From Volvox africanus (lineage: Eukaryota; Chlorophyta; Chlorophyceae; Chlamydomonadales; Volvocaceae), in contig BSDZ01000080.1 in NCBI GenBank assembly GCA_030268105.1, positions 558,001-622,000 on the forward strand: a stretch of 64,000 nucleotides of DNA, in the 5' to 3' direction. Shown here one piece after another: positions 10,474-21,017 of the stretch. The first letter of the stretch is position 1, and every line of letters begins with the position of its first letter. A program made the translations under genes and the position numbers. The notes beneath the pieces are model-generated. The model was not told the DNA's origin, did no database searches, and worked only from the letters and a program-made list of their open reading frames with translations.

Positions 10474-10491
10474 TGGTATCGAGACAGGTTC
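10474..10491 (+). promoter_or_regulatory. Primer-binding site of A1
   Basis: TGGTATCGAGACAGGTTC begins three bases after the LTR. It resembles the complement of an initiator-methionine tRNA 3' end (TGGTATC is the usual start of such sites). Family B uses the same TGGTATCGAGAC word, so both families probably prime on the same tRNA. Confidence 0.7.
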
Positions 10492-10537
10492 GTTGCCTAA
10501 CTGTCTCTCTTTGTCTAATCGGAAGTAGGTTCTTTCT

Positions 10538-10633
10538 ATGGCGAGTTCCAGCGACGAACCACGAGGACTGCTAGATACTTTCGCCGAAGACCTAGGCCGT
10601 GCCGTTTTGGACGCTGCCGCTTCCGGTTTGTAA
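10538..10633 (+). CDS. Leader ORF / probable first gag exon of A1
   Basis: A 31-codon ORF starts MASSSDEPRG and ends AAASGL before TAA. A GTTTGT donor at 10626 and an acceptor …gtcgcag at 10696 would remove the stop. They would join the ORF in frame to a second open segment (GNLSAPALLAAATETGFRPD…) from 10697. An equivalent ORF exists in A2, A3 and, with a different sequence, in B1-B3. It may be the true N-terminus of Gag or a regulatory upstream ORF. No transcript evidence is available. Confidence 0.45.
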   Translation: MASSSDEPRGLLDTFAEDLGRAVLDAAASGL

Positions 10634-10936
10634 TTGTTTAATTGCTTTTGCTTAGATTGCTGCACTTGTTGTGTAAGTGTATGCTCTGAGTCGCAGGTAA
10701 TCTCAGTGCACCGGCATTGCTTGCCGCGGCGACTGAGACCGGCTTTCGTCCGGACCAGTTGGCGACTCTCATCGCCCAAACTACGGAGATCAGGACTCAG
10801 CTGGGCAAGTACTTGCTGAGTTTACTGAATCTTCTCAAGAGTACTGTCGGTAGGCTCACCGAATTGTTTTGTACTCTTGCCTTTGCGATAGAAGTCGGCA
10901 TCTATTACGCAAACCTAGGGTATTGTTTCGTGCTCC

Positions 10937-12172
10937 ATGTCCGCGGAACACGACGATACGCCGCACACTAGCCTAGCTAGCCAACCCGATTTTGTTGTGG
11001 CTGCTAGAGCACCGGATAGAGGTCTTGAGACTGTTGGCGCGCGAGCCACTCAAGAGCCCCTTTTCCTTCAGACCCCTGCTCACTTAATTGTGCCGCATTC
11101 AGCAGTGAACACGAATATGGACAACACTGCTGGACCAAGGGTTCTGCCATTACCTCAAGCTCGAGGGCATGATGACATCCCTGAGGTGATGAGATTGTCG
11201 ATTCCCGTTCCTAGGCTCAATATTTCGCTGACCGACAAGACACCAGGGCATAGCATAGCCGATGCAACTCGTGCGTACGTGCGTGACGCTAAAAAGTACC
11301 TCCAGGCTGTTCATGGTGGCGATAATGACGGTATCAGGTGTCTCTTCGTTGGTAACACCCTCGAGGGCTCAGCGAAGGACTGGTATCGCAATTGGACCAA
11401 CACCCGGGGCAACTATACTTTTGACGAGTTGGTCGCCGCTTTGCTCGCACGATTCGCTACTGAGGTTCAAGCACGCGATGTGGAAGCTCGTAAGGTTTTG
11501 GCAGCCGGTAGCTACCACATGCGTCGGGATGAAAATGTACCTGCTTACCAGTCACGCTTCGAAGCACTTGTGACTCCCATTGCTGACCTCACTGAATCCG
11601 AGCGTGTCTTTTGGTTTAGGCGAGGCCTGACGAAACTTTTGGCTAAATGGTGCGCTACTGACTTGGTTGGAGCGCAGATCAAGTCGTATGATGCTTTGGT
11701 CGCTTTTGCTAAGGGCACGGAGATACGACTCCTTGCCGGTGAGGAAGAAGTCAAGTCTGCCCCTCGTGCAAATGCCGTGCAAGTGCAGGATCTGCTTGGG
11801 GAAGCCGTAGCTCTTGACCAGGACTTCGGAGCGACCCGCCCCACGCCTACTGCCGTGACGCGACGCAGCAACCGGCAACACCAGGCGCGCGGGGGCGCTA
11901 GCTCGGGTGTCCGTGGGTCAGGAGGAGCAGGTCCGAGCTTGGACCCGGCTAAAAACAGGAAGCGTGGTGGTGCGCCGTCGATGGCAGCCGCACAGCGTTC
12001 CGACCCCAATGTGAAGCGGACTCGCACGGACGACACGTATATGCCAAAATGGAATTGCAATCATTCCGAATTCGAGCGTCAGAAATTGGCCAACGTTTGT
12101 CTACGGTGTGCGGAGAGCCATTCCACGAAGGATTGCCCGCTAATGCCGCCGTTTGTACCTCAGCCGAAATAG
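10937..12172 (+). CDS. gag: Gag of A1
   Basis: A 411-codon ORF. A conserved retrotransposon gag region (…TRAYVRDAKKYLQAVHGG…, WYRNWTN, YQSRFEALV) spans about residues 90-270. A basic Gly/Ser/Arg-rich segment follows, then one zinc knuckle near the C-terminus of the form C-x2-C-x3-H-x4-C (CLRCAESHSTKDC). It would form the virus-like particle and bind element RNA. It ends at UAG (12170-12172), and the same frame continues into pol. The first Met is not necessarily the real start, because a spliced leader exon may lie upstream. Confidence 0.85.
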   Translation: MSAEHDDTPHTSLASQPDFVVAARAPDRGLETVGARATQEPLFLQTPAHLIVPHSAVNTNMDNTAGPRVLPLPQARGHDDIPEVMRLSIPVPRLNISLTDKTPGHSIADATRAYVRDAKKYLQAVHGGDNDGIRCLFVGNTLEGSAKDWYRNWTNTRGNYTFDELVAALLARFATEVQARDVEARKVLAAGSYHMRRDENVPAYQSRFEALVTPIADLTESERVFWFRRGLTKLLAKWCATDLVGAQIKSYDALVAFAKGTEIRLLAGEEEVKSAPRANAVQVQDLLGEAVALDQDFGATRPTPTAVTRRSNRQHQARGGASSGVRGSGGAGPSLDPAKNRKRGGAPSMAAAQRSDPNVKRTRTDDTYMPKWNCNHSEFERQKLANVCLRCAESHSTKDCPLMPPFVPQPK

Positions 12173-15100
12173 GGGCTTGCCCGGGTTCCTGCGGAGGGGG
12201 CACCACCTGGGATTTCTGAACTAACGTGTGGTCGGTGGTCATCCTTACGGCCAGCCGTTAAGGCATTGTTGCCTTGTGTACTTGGACACATCGAGTGAGT
12301 CATTGCGCGACGCATCACGCTTGACGGACGCACGGGACTTCTCTGCTTCGACCCGTTGTGTAATTTGTTTACACCTCGCCGTCCCCTGTCGTCTATCGAT
12401 CTGTCTAACCACGTGGTTTTGTTCATCCCCTCGTCTCTGCGTGAGATGTCGGAACAGTTGGCCATATACAGGAGGTGTAGGCGTCAATATCCAGGCACCG
12501 CCGCATGTGTTTTACTCCCCGCTTTCTGTCGGCGCAAGGCAGAGGCATCGTTAAGGGGTATGCGGCGTGTCCACCGGTTCGAGCCGGGCACCGTTTTGTT
12601 TAATTGTGTGGATCGGGAGGGTACGCTGGCTCCGTGGCCAAGCACATCCTACTCGGTTGACGTTTGGTACGAAGCTCCTGATGAGGGTGCCGTAGGTTAC
12701 GGACCCGCCCTATGTGCACTAACGTTATCTGCTGGGCAGTCGCTCGTAGATAACCGTGTCCCTGTGGTTCAGATCGGTTTGAATGGCCGTACTCTGAAGG
12801 CACTTGTTGACACCGGTGCCAGCGACGACTTCATCTCTGTCGCAGAGGTGAATGCGCTGGGGTTGTCCCCAGAGTCGTCTGATTGTCCACAGGTTACCCT
12901 TGCTGACGGGGGTAAGCATCCCATCGTGGGCAGGATTACCCTTAGCCTATCGATAGGCCCTTTGCATGTTGTGACCCGGCCGTACGTGCTGCAGGGCTTA
13001 GCAGAGACTGCACCGTACATAATGGGGTCGTCGACATTACGGCAGTACCGCGCGCGCATCGACATGGAGACCGCAACCCTGCATATGTGCAAGGGTACTC
13101 TGTCGATTAAGGTACCTTTCCTGTCGTTCAAACATGTCACACCAAAGGGGGGCGAAGCTGAGGCGGTGCCTATGGTTAATTTCGCTGTGACCGCAATGGC
13201 CGCACGAATCGAACCAGAGCTAGTCGGGCGTAAGGAGGCCGTCCGTTTGTTACGGAAGGGTGCCCACGGACTGCTTTTGAGGCCGCGGGTGGGCTGTTGT
13301 GCCACCACCGTGCAGATTTCTGTGGATCCTGAGGTTGAGGCCCTACTGTCGCAGTATGAGGACGTCTTTAAAGATATCCCCGGCCTACCACCTATGCGTC
13401 CTGTTGATCACACAATCCCTCTCGTGCCTGGAGCACAGCCTACGGCCCGGCCAATGTACAGGTTGAGTCCATTGGAGCTGGACGAGGTGAAGCGCCAGGT
13501 GACGGATTTGCTCGCGAAGGGTATGATACGCCCCAGCACATCCCTGTATTCTGCACCGATTTTGTTTGTCGGTAAGAAGGATGGGACCTTGCGCATGTGC
13601 ATTGATTACCGGGGGTTAAATGCGAATACGGTGAAAAATCGCTACCCTTTGCCACACGTTGACGACCTGTTGGATAAGCTGAAGGGTTCGGCTTATTTTT
13701 CCTCAATTGACTTGCAACAGGGCTATAATCAGATTCACATCGCTGCCTCTGATATTCCGAAAACCGCTTTTTGGACGCCCTTCTGTCATTTCGAGTATAC
13801 GGTTCTATCGTTTGGTTTGACTAATGCCCCTGCGACGTTTTAGGCGGTTATGGACCGAATGTTTAGGCCGTTTATCGACAGGTTCGTTGTTTGCTACCTG
13901 GATGACATCTTGGTTTACTCTAAGACGCGCGAGGAGCACTTGGAGCATCTTCGGCTCGTGCTCGATGTTATGAGGCGGGAGCAATTGTTTGCTAAACTCG
14001 CCAAATGCTTTTGGGCGCAGCCTCAGGTGGAATATTTAGGCCACATTGTGTCGGCCACTGGTGTGAAGATGGACCCGCGGAAGGTCACCGTGGTTCGCGA
14101 TTGGCCCGCGCCTCAGAACCTCACGGAGCTGCGTAAGTTCCTTGGCTTGACCAATTATTTCCGAAAGTTCATTGAAAAATATTCCATCATTGCGGCCCCG
14201 CTTACTAACTTAACTCGCAAAGGCGTTTTCGTTTCACTCGAGTCGTGGACGTCGCAATGCCAGCGGGCATTCGAAGAGCTCAAACGAATCATTGCCGAAG
14301 ATGTCACCCTTGCATTCCCTGATTACTCGTTGCCATTTCGTGTTGAGGTAGTGTCTGATGCCTCAATATTTGGAAGCGGCGCTGTATTGTTACAGGAAGG
14401 GCGACCGATCGCCTTCACGAGTAAGAAGTTTTCTGGTGCGGAGATTCGCTACACCACCGGGGAACAGGAGCTTCTGGCCATGCTGCATGCTTTAAAGGAA
14501 TGGCGCTGTTACCTCGAGGGACGCCCGTTTACTTTAAAGACTGACCACAAGCCCCTTACGTTTTTGCAAAGCGTTCCGATGTTGAACCGCCGTCAGGCTA
14601 GGTGGATGGAATACCTAGCTAGGTTCGACTGCACCTGGGAGTACATTTCTGGTAAATTGAATATTGCCGATGCTCTCAGTCGACATCCGTCGTTACACGC
14701 TGCAATTTTGGCAGCGCCTGTCGTGCGACCGCATAACGAGGAGGTGCCGATCGCGACGGACCTCGCAGAGCGGTTGAAGGTGGCCTACAACGCAGACGCC
14801 TGGTTCTCGGAGCTGGCTAATGTAGAAAACCTTCGCAAGCAGAATGGCCTTTGGCTACGGACGGAGGGTGCAGCTACGCAAATCGTCGTTCTGAACGACG
14901 ACGCGCTACGCTACGACATCCTTGCGCGGTTCCACGAGGACCCGTTAGCAGGACACCCTGGTAGCAAGCGGTTGGTCGAGTTGGTGCAACGTTCCTTTTG
15001 GTGGCCTCGTTTGGCTAACGATGCGGCAAACTTTGTTCAGACATGCAGTCTATGCCAGCGGAATAAGGCTTTGTCCGGTAAGGGTCATGGGTTGTTGCAA

Positions 15101-15490
15101 CCGTTGCCTGTCCCGGATGCGCCTTGGGAAAGTGTTTCCATGGACTTCGTAGTCGCGCTGCCCAAAACTGAGGGGGGATATGATGCGGTGTTCGTAATGG
15201 TCGATCGCCTGACTAAGATGGTCCACCTAGCACCATGCACATCGTCCTGCACGGCTGAACAAACCGCACGCTTGTTTTTCGATATTGTGGTTCGGTTACA
15301 CGGGGTTCCCAAAAACGTGATCTCGGACCGCGGTGGACAGTTCACGTCTAAGTTTTGGGAAGCGCTCTGCAAGCTAGTTGGCATGCGTGTCAACCTGAGC
15401 ACAGTGTACCACCCGCAGACTGATGGTCAAACCGAACGCACAAACCGCACGTTGGGTGATATGTTGCGCAATTATGCTGGTCGCACACCA
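12173..15490 (+). pseudogene. pol: Pol of A1, broken and truncated
   Basis: Same frame as gag after the UAG. The aspartic protease motif [10 protein letters not shown] lies near 12806. The reverse transcriptase includes YLDD near 13895, and the RNase H includes [10 protein letters not shown] near 14353. The integrase has an HHCC zinc region at about 14950-15062 and the catalytic-region words SMDF, SDRGGQF and TDGQTE near 15137, 15325 and 15420. Lesions are TGA at 12296-12298 (shared with A2 and A3), TAG at 13841-13843 where other copies have CAG, and loss of everything after 15490, including the integrase C-terminus and chromodomain. The frame then reads by chance into a host exon. Confidence 0.85.
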
Positions 15491-15566
15491 CATTCATCAA
15501 CAGCACTGCTCAAAGGGATGGAGGTGCCATCATCGTGTCGCAGTGCTCCGTGTCCATAGCTGGCAG
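15491..15566 (+). CDS. Inverted host-gene exon trapped in the nest
   Basis: On the plus strand this encodes FINSTAQRDGGAIIV then SQCSVSIAG, a clear PMP-like module, and ends AG just before a GTAAGC donor. The leftover AG (phase 2) joins the T that opens the minus-strand exon at 9379. Together they give Ser-KFHNNS, the module start used elsewhere in this gene. The exon belongs to the minus-strand beta-helix gene but lies here in the opposite orientation. Its 5' end is cut at the junction with A1. Confidence 0.8.
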
Positions 15567-16118
15567 GTAAGCACACAAAAGCATGGCATAGCACTCACAC
15601 TTTTTACGTTAGATTGCAGCAGGACGACGGATGCCAATGCATGTTTTGTGTAAACAGTGTTTCTTATGATTACGACTTTTAGTGTTCTTTGGATTCTATT
15701 AGGTGGTTTGTTATTTGGGCTGGCTCCGGGCAAACGCATGGTGTTCCTAGGTCGTTAAGAAGTTCCTGAAAAGGCAGGGCATTAGTGCGGTACATGTACG
15801 GGGGCTGATGAGATGTTTTATGGGTATGTCATCAAGTAACCCACCATCAAGTCAAACCCAAATGATTAACTCTTACCAGTTAGTTACTGTTACCAGCAGT
15901 GTCTGATGTGATATGTTTGTTTGGGAGCCCAATACCAAGGAACGTAGGCCATATCGTAGCTCCCTGCCTTCTTATATGGGGTATGAAAATCCCCTGGTAG
16001 GTGCCAAACAGCCTCTAACCAGTTTCTAACCCCCGGCGTGTTATGCCATGTTGACAACTCTAAGTTGGCAGAGGAGATAGAAGATATTGTAGATGGAAAT
16101 TATTGCCCATGGCTGCTC
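15567..16118 (+). other. Inverted host intron fragment
   Basis: Starts with the GTAAGC donor of the trapped exon and leads into repeat C at 16119. It shows no retrotransposon similarity and no coding signal. It is the upstream part, in gene sense, of the intron whose downstream part is 9380-9646. Confidence 0.65.
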
Positions 16119-16174
16119 AGTGTTACACTGTGGCTGGGCGACCAACCCGGCCGGAAAGAGCACAGGGGGCCCTG
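16119..16174 (+). repeat. Short interspersed repeat C, copy 5, right half
   Basis: Begins GTGTTACACTGTGG and runs to the GGGGGCCCTG core, where the LTR starts. Placed after reverse-complementing beside 9566-9646, and counting caggg once, the two halves rebuild a repeat C like copies 1, 2 and 4. Confidence 0.8.
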
Positions 16175-16998
16175 TGTTGTACCTCTCGTTCGCATTTGCT
16201 CATAAGTATCTGCACGTCTGGAGACTTTCGACACCGATGCGCGAGCACTTGCAAGTACAGCAAGGCAAGCGAGAGCAAACAGAGACAGCGGAAGACTTCA
16301 AGACGAAGAGAGATATAACTTACAGTCTTACAGATCGGAACGATGCAATGGACGAAATCGCCGTCAGCGCCGGAAGCAAGCAATCATCACGCGGCGGTGA
16401 TTAGCAAAGTTCAGGCTTGGCTCGGGCTAAGTAGGATAGCGTATAGCAACAGTAATATAGAACACACGAGTGTTCTCCGGTATCGAATGTCTTGTCTTGC
16501 TTAGCCGTCCTCGCATCTGTTATACTCGCAGTATCGCAATGCCGTACAATTCACATTAGGAGGCCGATCCTAGATGTGACAATCCTACTGTGTATAGGCG
16601 ATGTCTATGCATAACAACGTATAAGCCTTTCCGGCATTCGCATGATGCAAGGGTCCGGATAACGATATCCGGTTGCAGGGCATGTGTCGCGATGAGTGCG
16701 GCGCTCTCAACGTGTGCTGTAATGAAGTAATATTATATCAGATAATATTACTTATCGTTTCGTAGCACGAGCATAATGCGCACTTCAATGCTTCGGGCTT
16801 TCATGCATGCTAGGCGGATTTGCCATGATGCGATGTCGTGATGGATAATGACAACATGCCAAATGCATATATAAAGGTACACAAATACATTTATATCATG
16901 CAGATTCATTCATATGCAATGTGTTCATCACAATAGCACTTCGCCTTGTAGGATCACATCGACCTACGCATCGGCGGGAAACTAACCGTAGCACAACA
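16175..16998 (-). repeat. 3' LTR of A2 (probably of the original A1 insertion)
   Basis: 824 bp family-A LTR in reverse orientation. Its outer flank is caggg in element sense, identical to the 5' flank of A1. The palindromic stem and TGTAA words are conserved. The polypurine tract (reverse, 16999-17015) borders it. Confidence 0.92.
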
Positions 16999-17057
16999 AT
17001 TATTCCCCCTCCCGTATGCAGCGTCCTCGCTGCATCATACAGCATCGACTGCAGGGG

Positions 17058-20000
17058 TCATTGGGCTTGCGTGGCACGTTTGCGGGCTTCTTCGAGCAGG
17101 GGCTTCATGTCCTGTGAGAAGTTGCGTGCCGGTTCCCATGAGTTGTGCTCGTCGGTATACCCTGTCCACTTAACCAAGTACTCGTGTACTGTCCGCTTAT
17201 GTGGGTGTCGGCCCACACGACGCGCGCGATAATCTAACACCCGCTCCACATCGTAAAACTTCTGTTTACCAGCGATCCAGGTCTCGGGAACTGGTTCGAT
17301 CGCTGCGGGGGCGTTAGCAGGCTCAGGGACGGGTTCCGTACCACGATACGGACGAACAAGCGATACATGAAACGTCGCAGAGTTTTCGGGATCCGTCGGC
17401 CAAGGAACGCAAGCTCTTGGTGCTTAGCAACACGAGTTGCCCTTCCGAAAACGTCACATCCTGCTTGGATTTGTTGTAATATTCCGTCGTTCGTTGCTGC
17501 GCCGCGTCCAAACATGACTTCGCGTCTGTGATTCGGGACATAAAAGACTTGGCAAAAAGTTTAGCAGCAGGCACGTTCACTTCCAACTCACGCCACACGG
17601 GTAGCGCGGGATGAAATCCGTAGTTGAGAAAGAACGGACTTTTGCCTGTTGAGCGGTTCACAGCGTTGTTAAGCGCGAATTCTGCCGCAGTCAAATACGT
17701 ATCCCAAACAAGTGGTGTGCGACCAGCATAATTGCGCAACATATCACCCAACGTGCGATTTGTGCGTTCAGTTTGACCATCAGTCTGCGGGTGATACGCC
17801 GTGCTCAGGTTGACGCGCATGCCAACTAGTTTGCAGAGCGCTTCCCAAAACTTAGACGTGAACTGCCCACCACGGTCCGAAATCACATTTTTGGGAACCC
17901 CGTGTAACCGAACCACATTGTCGAAAAACAAACGTGCGGTTTGTTCAGCCGTGCAGGATGATGTGCATGGTGCTAGGTGAACCATCTTAGTCAGATGATC
18001 GACCATTACGAACACCGCATCGTATCCCCCCTCAGTTTTGGGCAGTCCATGGAAACACTTTCCCAAGGCGCATCCGGGACAGGCAACGGTTGCAACAACC
18101 CATGGCCCTTACCGGACAAAGCCTTATTGCGCTGGCACGGACTGCATGTCTGGACGAAGTTCGCCGCATCCTTAGCCAAACGAGGCCACCAAAAGGAACG
18201 TTGCACCAAGTCGATCAATCGCTTGCTACCAGGGTGTCCTGCTAACGGGTCCTCGTGGAACCGCGCAAGGATGTCATAGCGTAGCACGTCGTCGTTCAGA
18301 ACGACGATTTGCGTAGCTGCACCCTCCGTCCGTAGCCAAAGGCCATTCTGCTTGCGAAGGTTTTCTACATTAGCCAGCTCCGAGAACCAGGCGTCTGCGT
18401 TGTAGGCAACCTTCAACCGCTCTGTGAGGTCCGTCGTGATCGGTACCTCCTCGCTACGCGGCCGCATGACGGGCGCTGCTAAAATTGCAGCGTGTAGCGA
18501 CGGATGTCGACTGAGAGCATCGGCAATATTCAATTTACCAGAAATATACTCCCAGGTGCAGTCGAACCTAGCTAGGTATTCCATCCACCTAGCCTGACGG
18601 CGGTTCAACGTCGGAACGCTTTGCAAAAACGTTAGGGGCTTATGGTCAGTCTTTAAAGTAAACGGGCGTCCCTCGAGGTAACAGCGCCATTCCTTTAAAG
18701 CATGCAGCACGGCCAGAAGCTCCTGTTCCCCGGTGGTGTAGCGAATCTCCACACCAGAAAACTTCTTACTCGTGAAGGCGATCGGTCGCCCTTCCTGTAA
18801 CAATACAGCGCTGCTTCCAAATATTGAGGCATCAGACACTACCTCAACACGAAATGGCAACGAGTAATCAGGGAATGCAAGGGTGACATCTTCGGCAACG
18901 ATTCGTTTGAGCTCTTCGAATGCCTGCTGGCATTGCGACGTCCACGACTCGAGCGAAACTAAAACGCCTTTGCGAGTTAAGTTAGTAAGCGGGGCCACAA
19001 TGATGGAATATTTTTCAATGAACTTTCGGAAATAATTGGTCAAGCCAAGAAACTTACGCAGCTCCGTGTGGTTCTGAGGCGCGGGCCAATCGCGAACCAC
19101 AGCGACCTTCCGCGGGTCCATCTTCACACCGGTGGCCGACACAATGTGGCCCAAATATTCCACCTGAGGCTGCGCCCAAAAGCATTTGGCGTGTTTAGCA
19201 AACAATTGCTCCCGCCTCATAACGTCGAGCACGAGCCGAAGATGCTCCAAGTGCTCCTCGCGCGTCTTAGAATATACCAAGATGTCATCCAGGTAGCAAA
19301 CAACGAACCTGTCGATAAACGGCCTAAACATTCGGTCCATAACCGCCTGAAACGTCGCAGGGGCATTAGTCAAACCAAACGATAGAACCGTATACTCAAA
19401 GTGACCGAAGGGCGTCCAAAAAGCGGTTTTCGGAATATCAGAGGCAGCGATGCGAATCTGATTGTAGCCCTGTTGTAAGTCAATTGAGGAAAAATAAGCC
19501 GAGCCCTTCAGCTTATCCAACAGGTCGTCAACGCGTGGCAAAGGGTAGCGATTTTTCACCGTATTCGCATTTAACCCCCGGTAATCAATGCACATGCGCA
19601 AGGTCCCATCCTTCTTACCGACAAACAAAATCGGTGCAGAATACGGGGATGTGCTGGGGCGTATCATACCCTTCGCAAGCAAATCCGTCACCTGGGGCTT
19701 CACCTCGTCCAGCTCCAATGGACTCAACCTGTACATTGGCCGGGCCGTAGGCTGCGCTCCAGGCATGAGAGGGATTGTGTGATCAACAGGACGCATAGGT
19801 GGTAGGCCAGGGATATCTTTAAAGACGTCCTCATACTGCGACAGTAGGGCCTCAACCTCAGGATCCACAGAAATCTGCACGGTGGTGATACAACAGCTCA
19901 CCTGCGGCCTTAAAAGCAGTCCGTGGGCACCCTTCCATGACAAACGGACGGCCTCCTTACGCCCGACTAGCTCTGGTTCGATTTGCGCGGCCATTGCGGT

Positions 20001-21017
20001 CACAGCGAAATTAACCATAGGCACCGCCTCAGCTTCGCCCTCCTTTGGTGTGACATGTTCGAACGACAGGAAAGGTACCTTAATCGACAGAGTACCCTTG
20101 CACATATGCAGGGTTGCGGTCTCCATGTCGATGCGCGCGCGGTACTGCCGTAATGTCGACGACCCCATTATGTACGGTGCAGTCTCTGCTAAGCCCTGCA
20201 GCACGTACGGCTGGGTCACAACACGCAAAGGGCCTATCGATAGGCTAAGGGTAATCCTGCCCACGATGGGATGCTTACCCCCGTCAGCAAGGGTAACCTG
20301 TGGACAATCAGACGACTCTGGGGTCAACCCCAGCGCATTCACCTCTGCGACAGAGATGAAGTCGTCGCTGGCACCGGTGTCAACAAGTGCCTTCAGAGTA
20401 CGGCCATTCAAACCGATCTGAACCACAGGGACACGGTTATCTACGAGCGACTGCCCAGCAGATAACGTTAGTGCACATAGGGCGGGTCCGTAACCTACGG
20501 CACCCTCATCAGGAGCTTCGTACCAAACGTCAACCGAGTAGGATGTGCTTGGCCACGGAGCCAGCGTACCCTCCCGATCCACACAATTAAACAAAACGGT
20601 GCCCGGCTCGAACCGGTGGACATGCCGCATACCCCTTAACGATGCCTCTGCCTTGCGCCGACAGAAAGCGGGGAGTAAAACACATGCGGCGGTGCCTGGA
20701 TATTGACGCCTACACCTCCTGTATATGGCCAACTGTTCCGACATCTCACGCAGAGACGAGGGGATGAACAAAACCACGTGGTTAGACAGATCGATAGACG
20801 ACAGGGGACGGCGAGGTGTAAACAAATTACACAACGGGTCGAAGCAGAGAAGTCCCGTGCGTCCGTCAAGCGTGATGCGTGGCGCAATGACTCACTCGAT
20901 GTGTCCAAGTACACAAGGCAACAATGCCTTAACGGCTGGCCGTAAGGATGACCACCGACCATGCGTTAGTTCAGAAATCCCAGGTGGTGCCCCCTCCGCA
21001 GGAACCCGGGCAAGCCC
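17058..21017 (-). pseudogene. pol: Pol of A2, frameshifted
   Basis: Continues in frame after the gag UAG and then meets a TGA near 20896 (shared with A1 and A3). Protease, reverse transcriptase, RNase H and the start of integrase are otherwise open for about 940 codons (18006-20834). A 13-base deletion near 18049 removes residues just after the first integrase Asp region and shifts the frame. Integrase continues in another frame to about 17380, where a further deletion of roughly 110 bases removes the GPY/F-like module. A C-terminal chromodomain (YLVKWTGYTDEHNSWEPARN) is still recognisable at 17058-17249. Confidence 0.85.

Larger units (their letters stand above)
9647..15490 (+). mobile_element. 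Chromovirus (Ty3/gypsy) element A1, 3' truncated
   Basis: Family-A element with 5' LTR, primer-binding site, leader ORF, gag and pol up to the middle of integrase. The element sequence stops at 15490-15491 and continues directly into host-gene sequence that is inverted relative to its original orientation. The left target flank is caggg. It was probably full length before an inversion placed its 3' part elsewhere (see 16175-16998). Confidence 0.85.

Noticed and set aside
13408..13706. Antisense open frames opposite pol (also at 19484-19782, 38333-38527, 48065-48259 and similar)
   Set aside because: They recur wherever pol occurs, contain no domains and are explained by codon composition on the sense strand.
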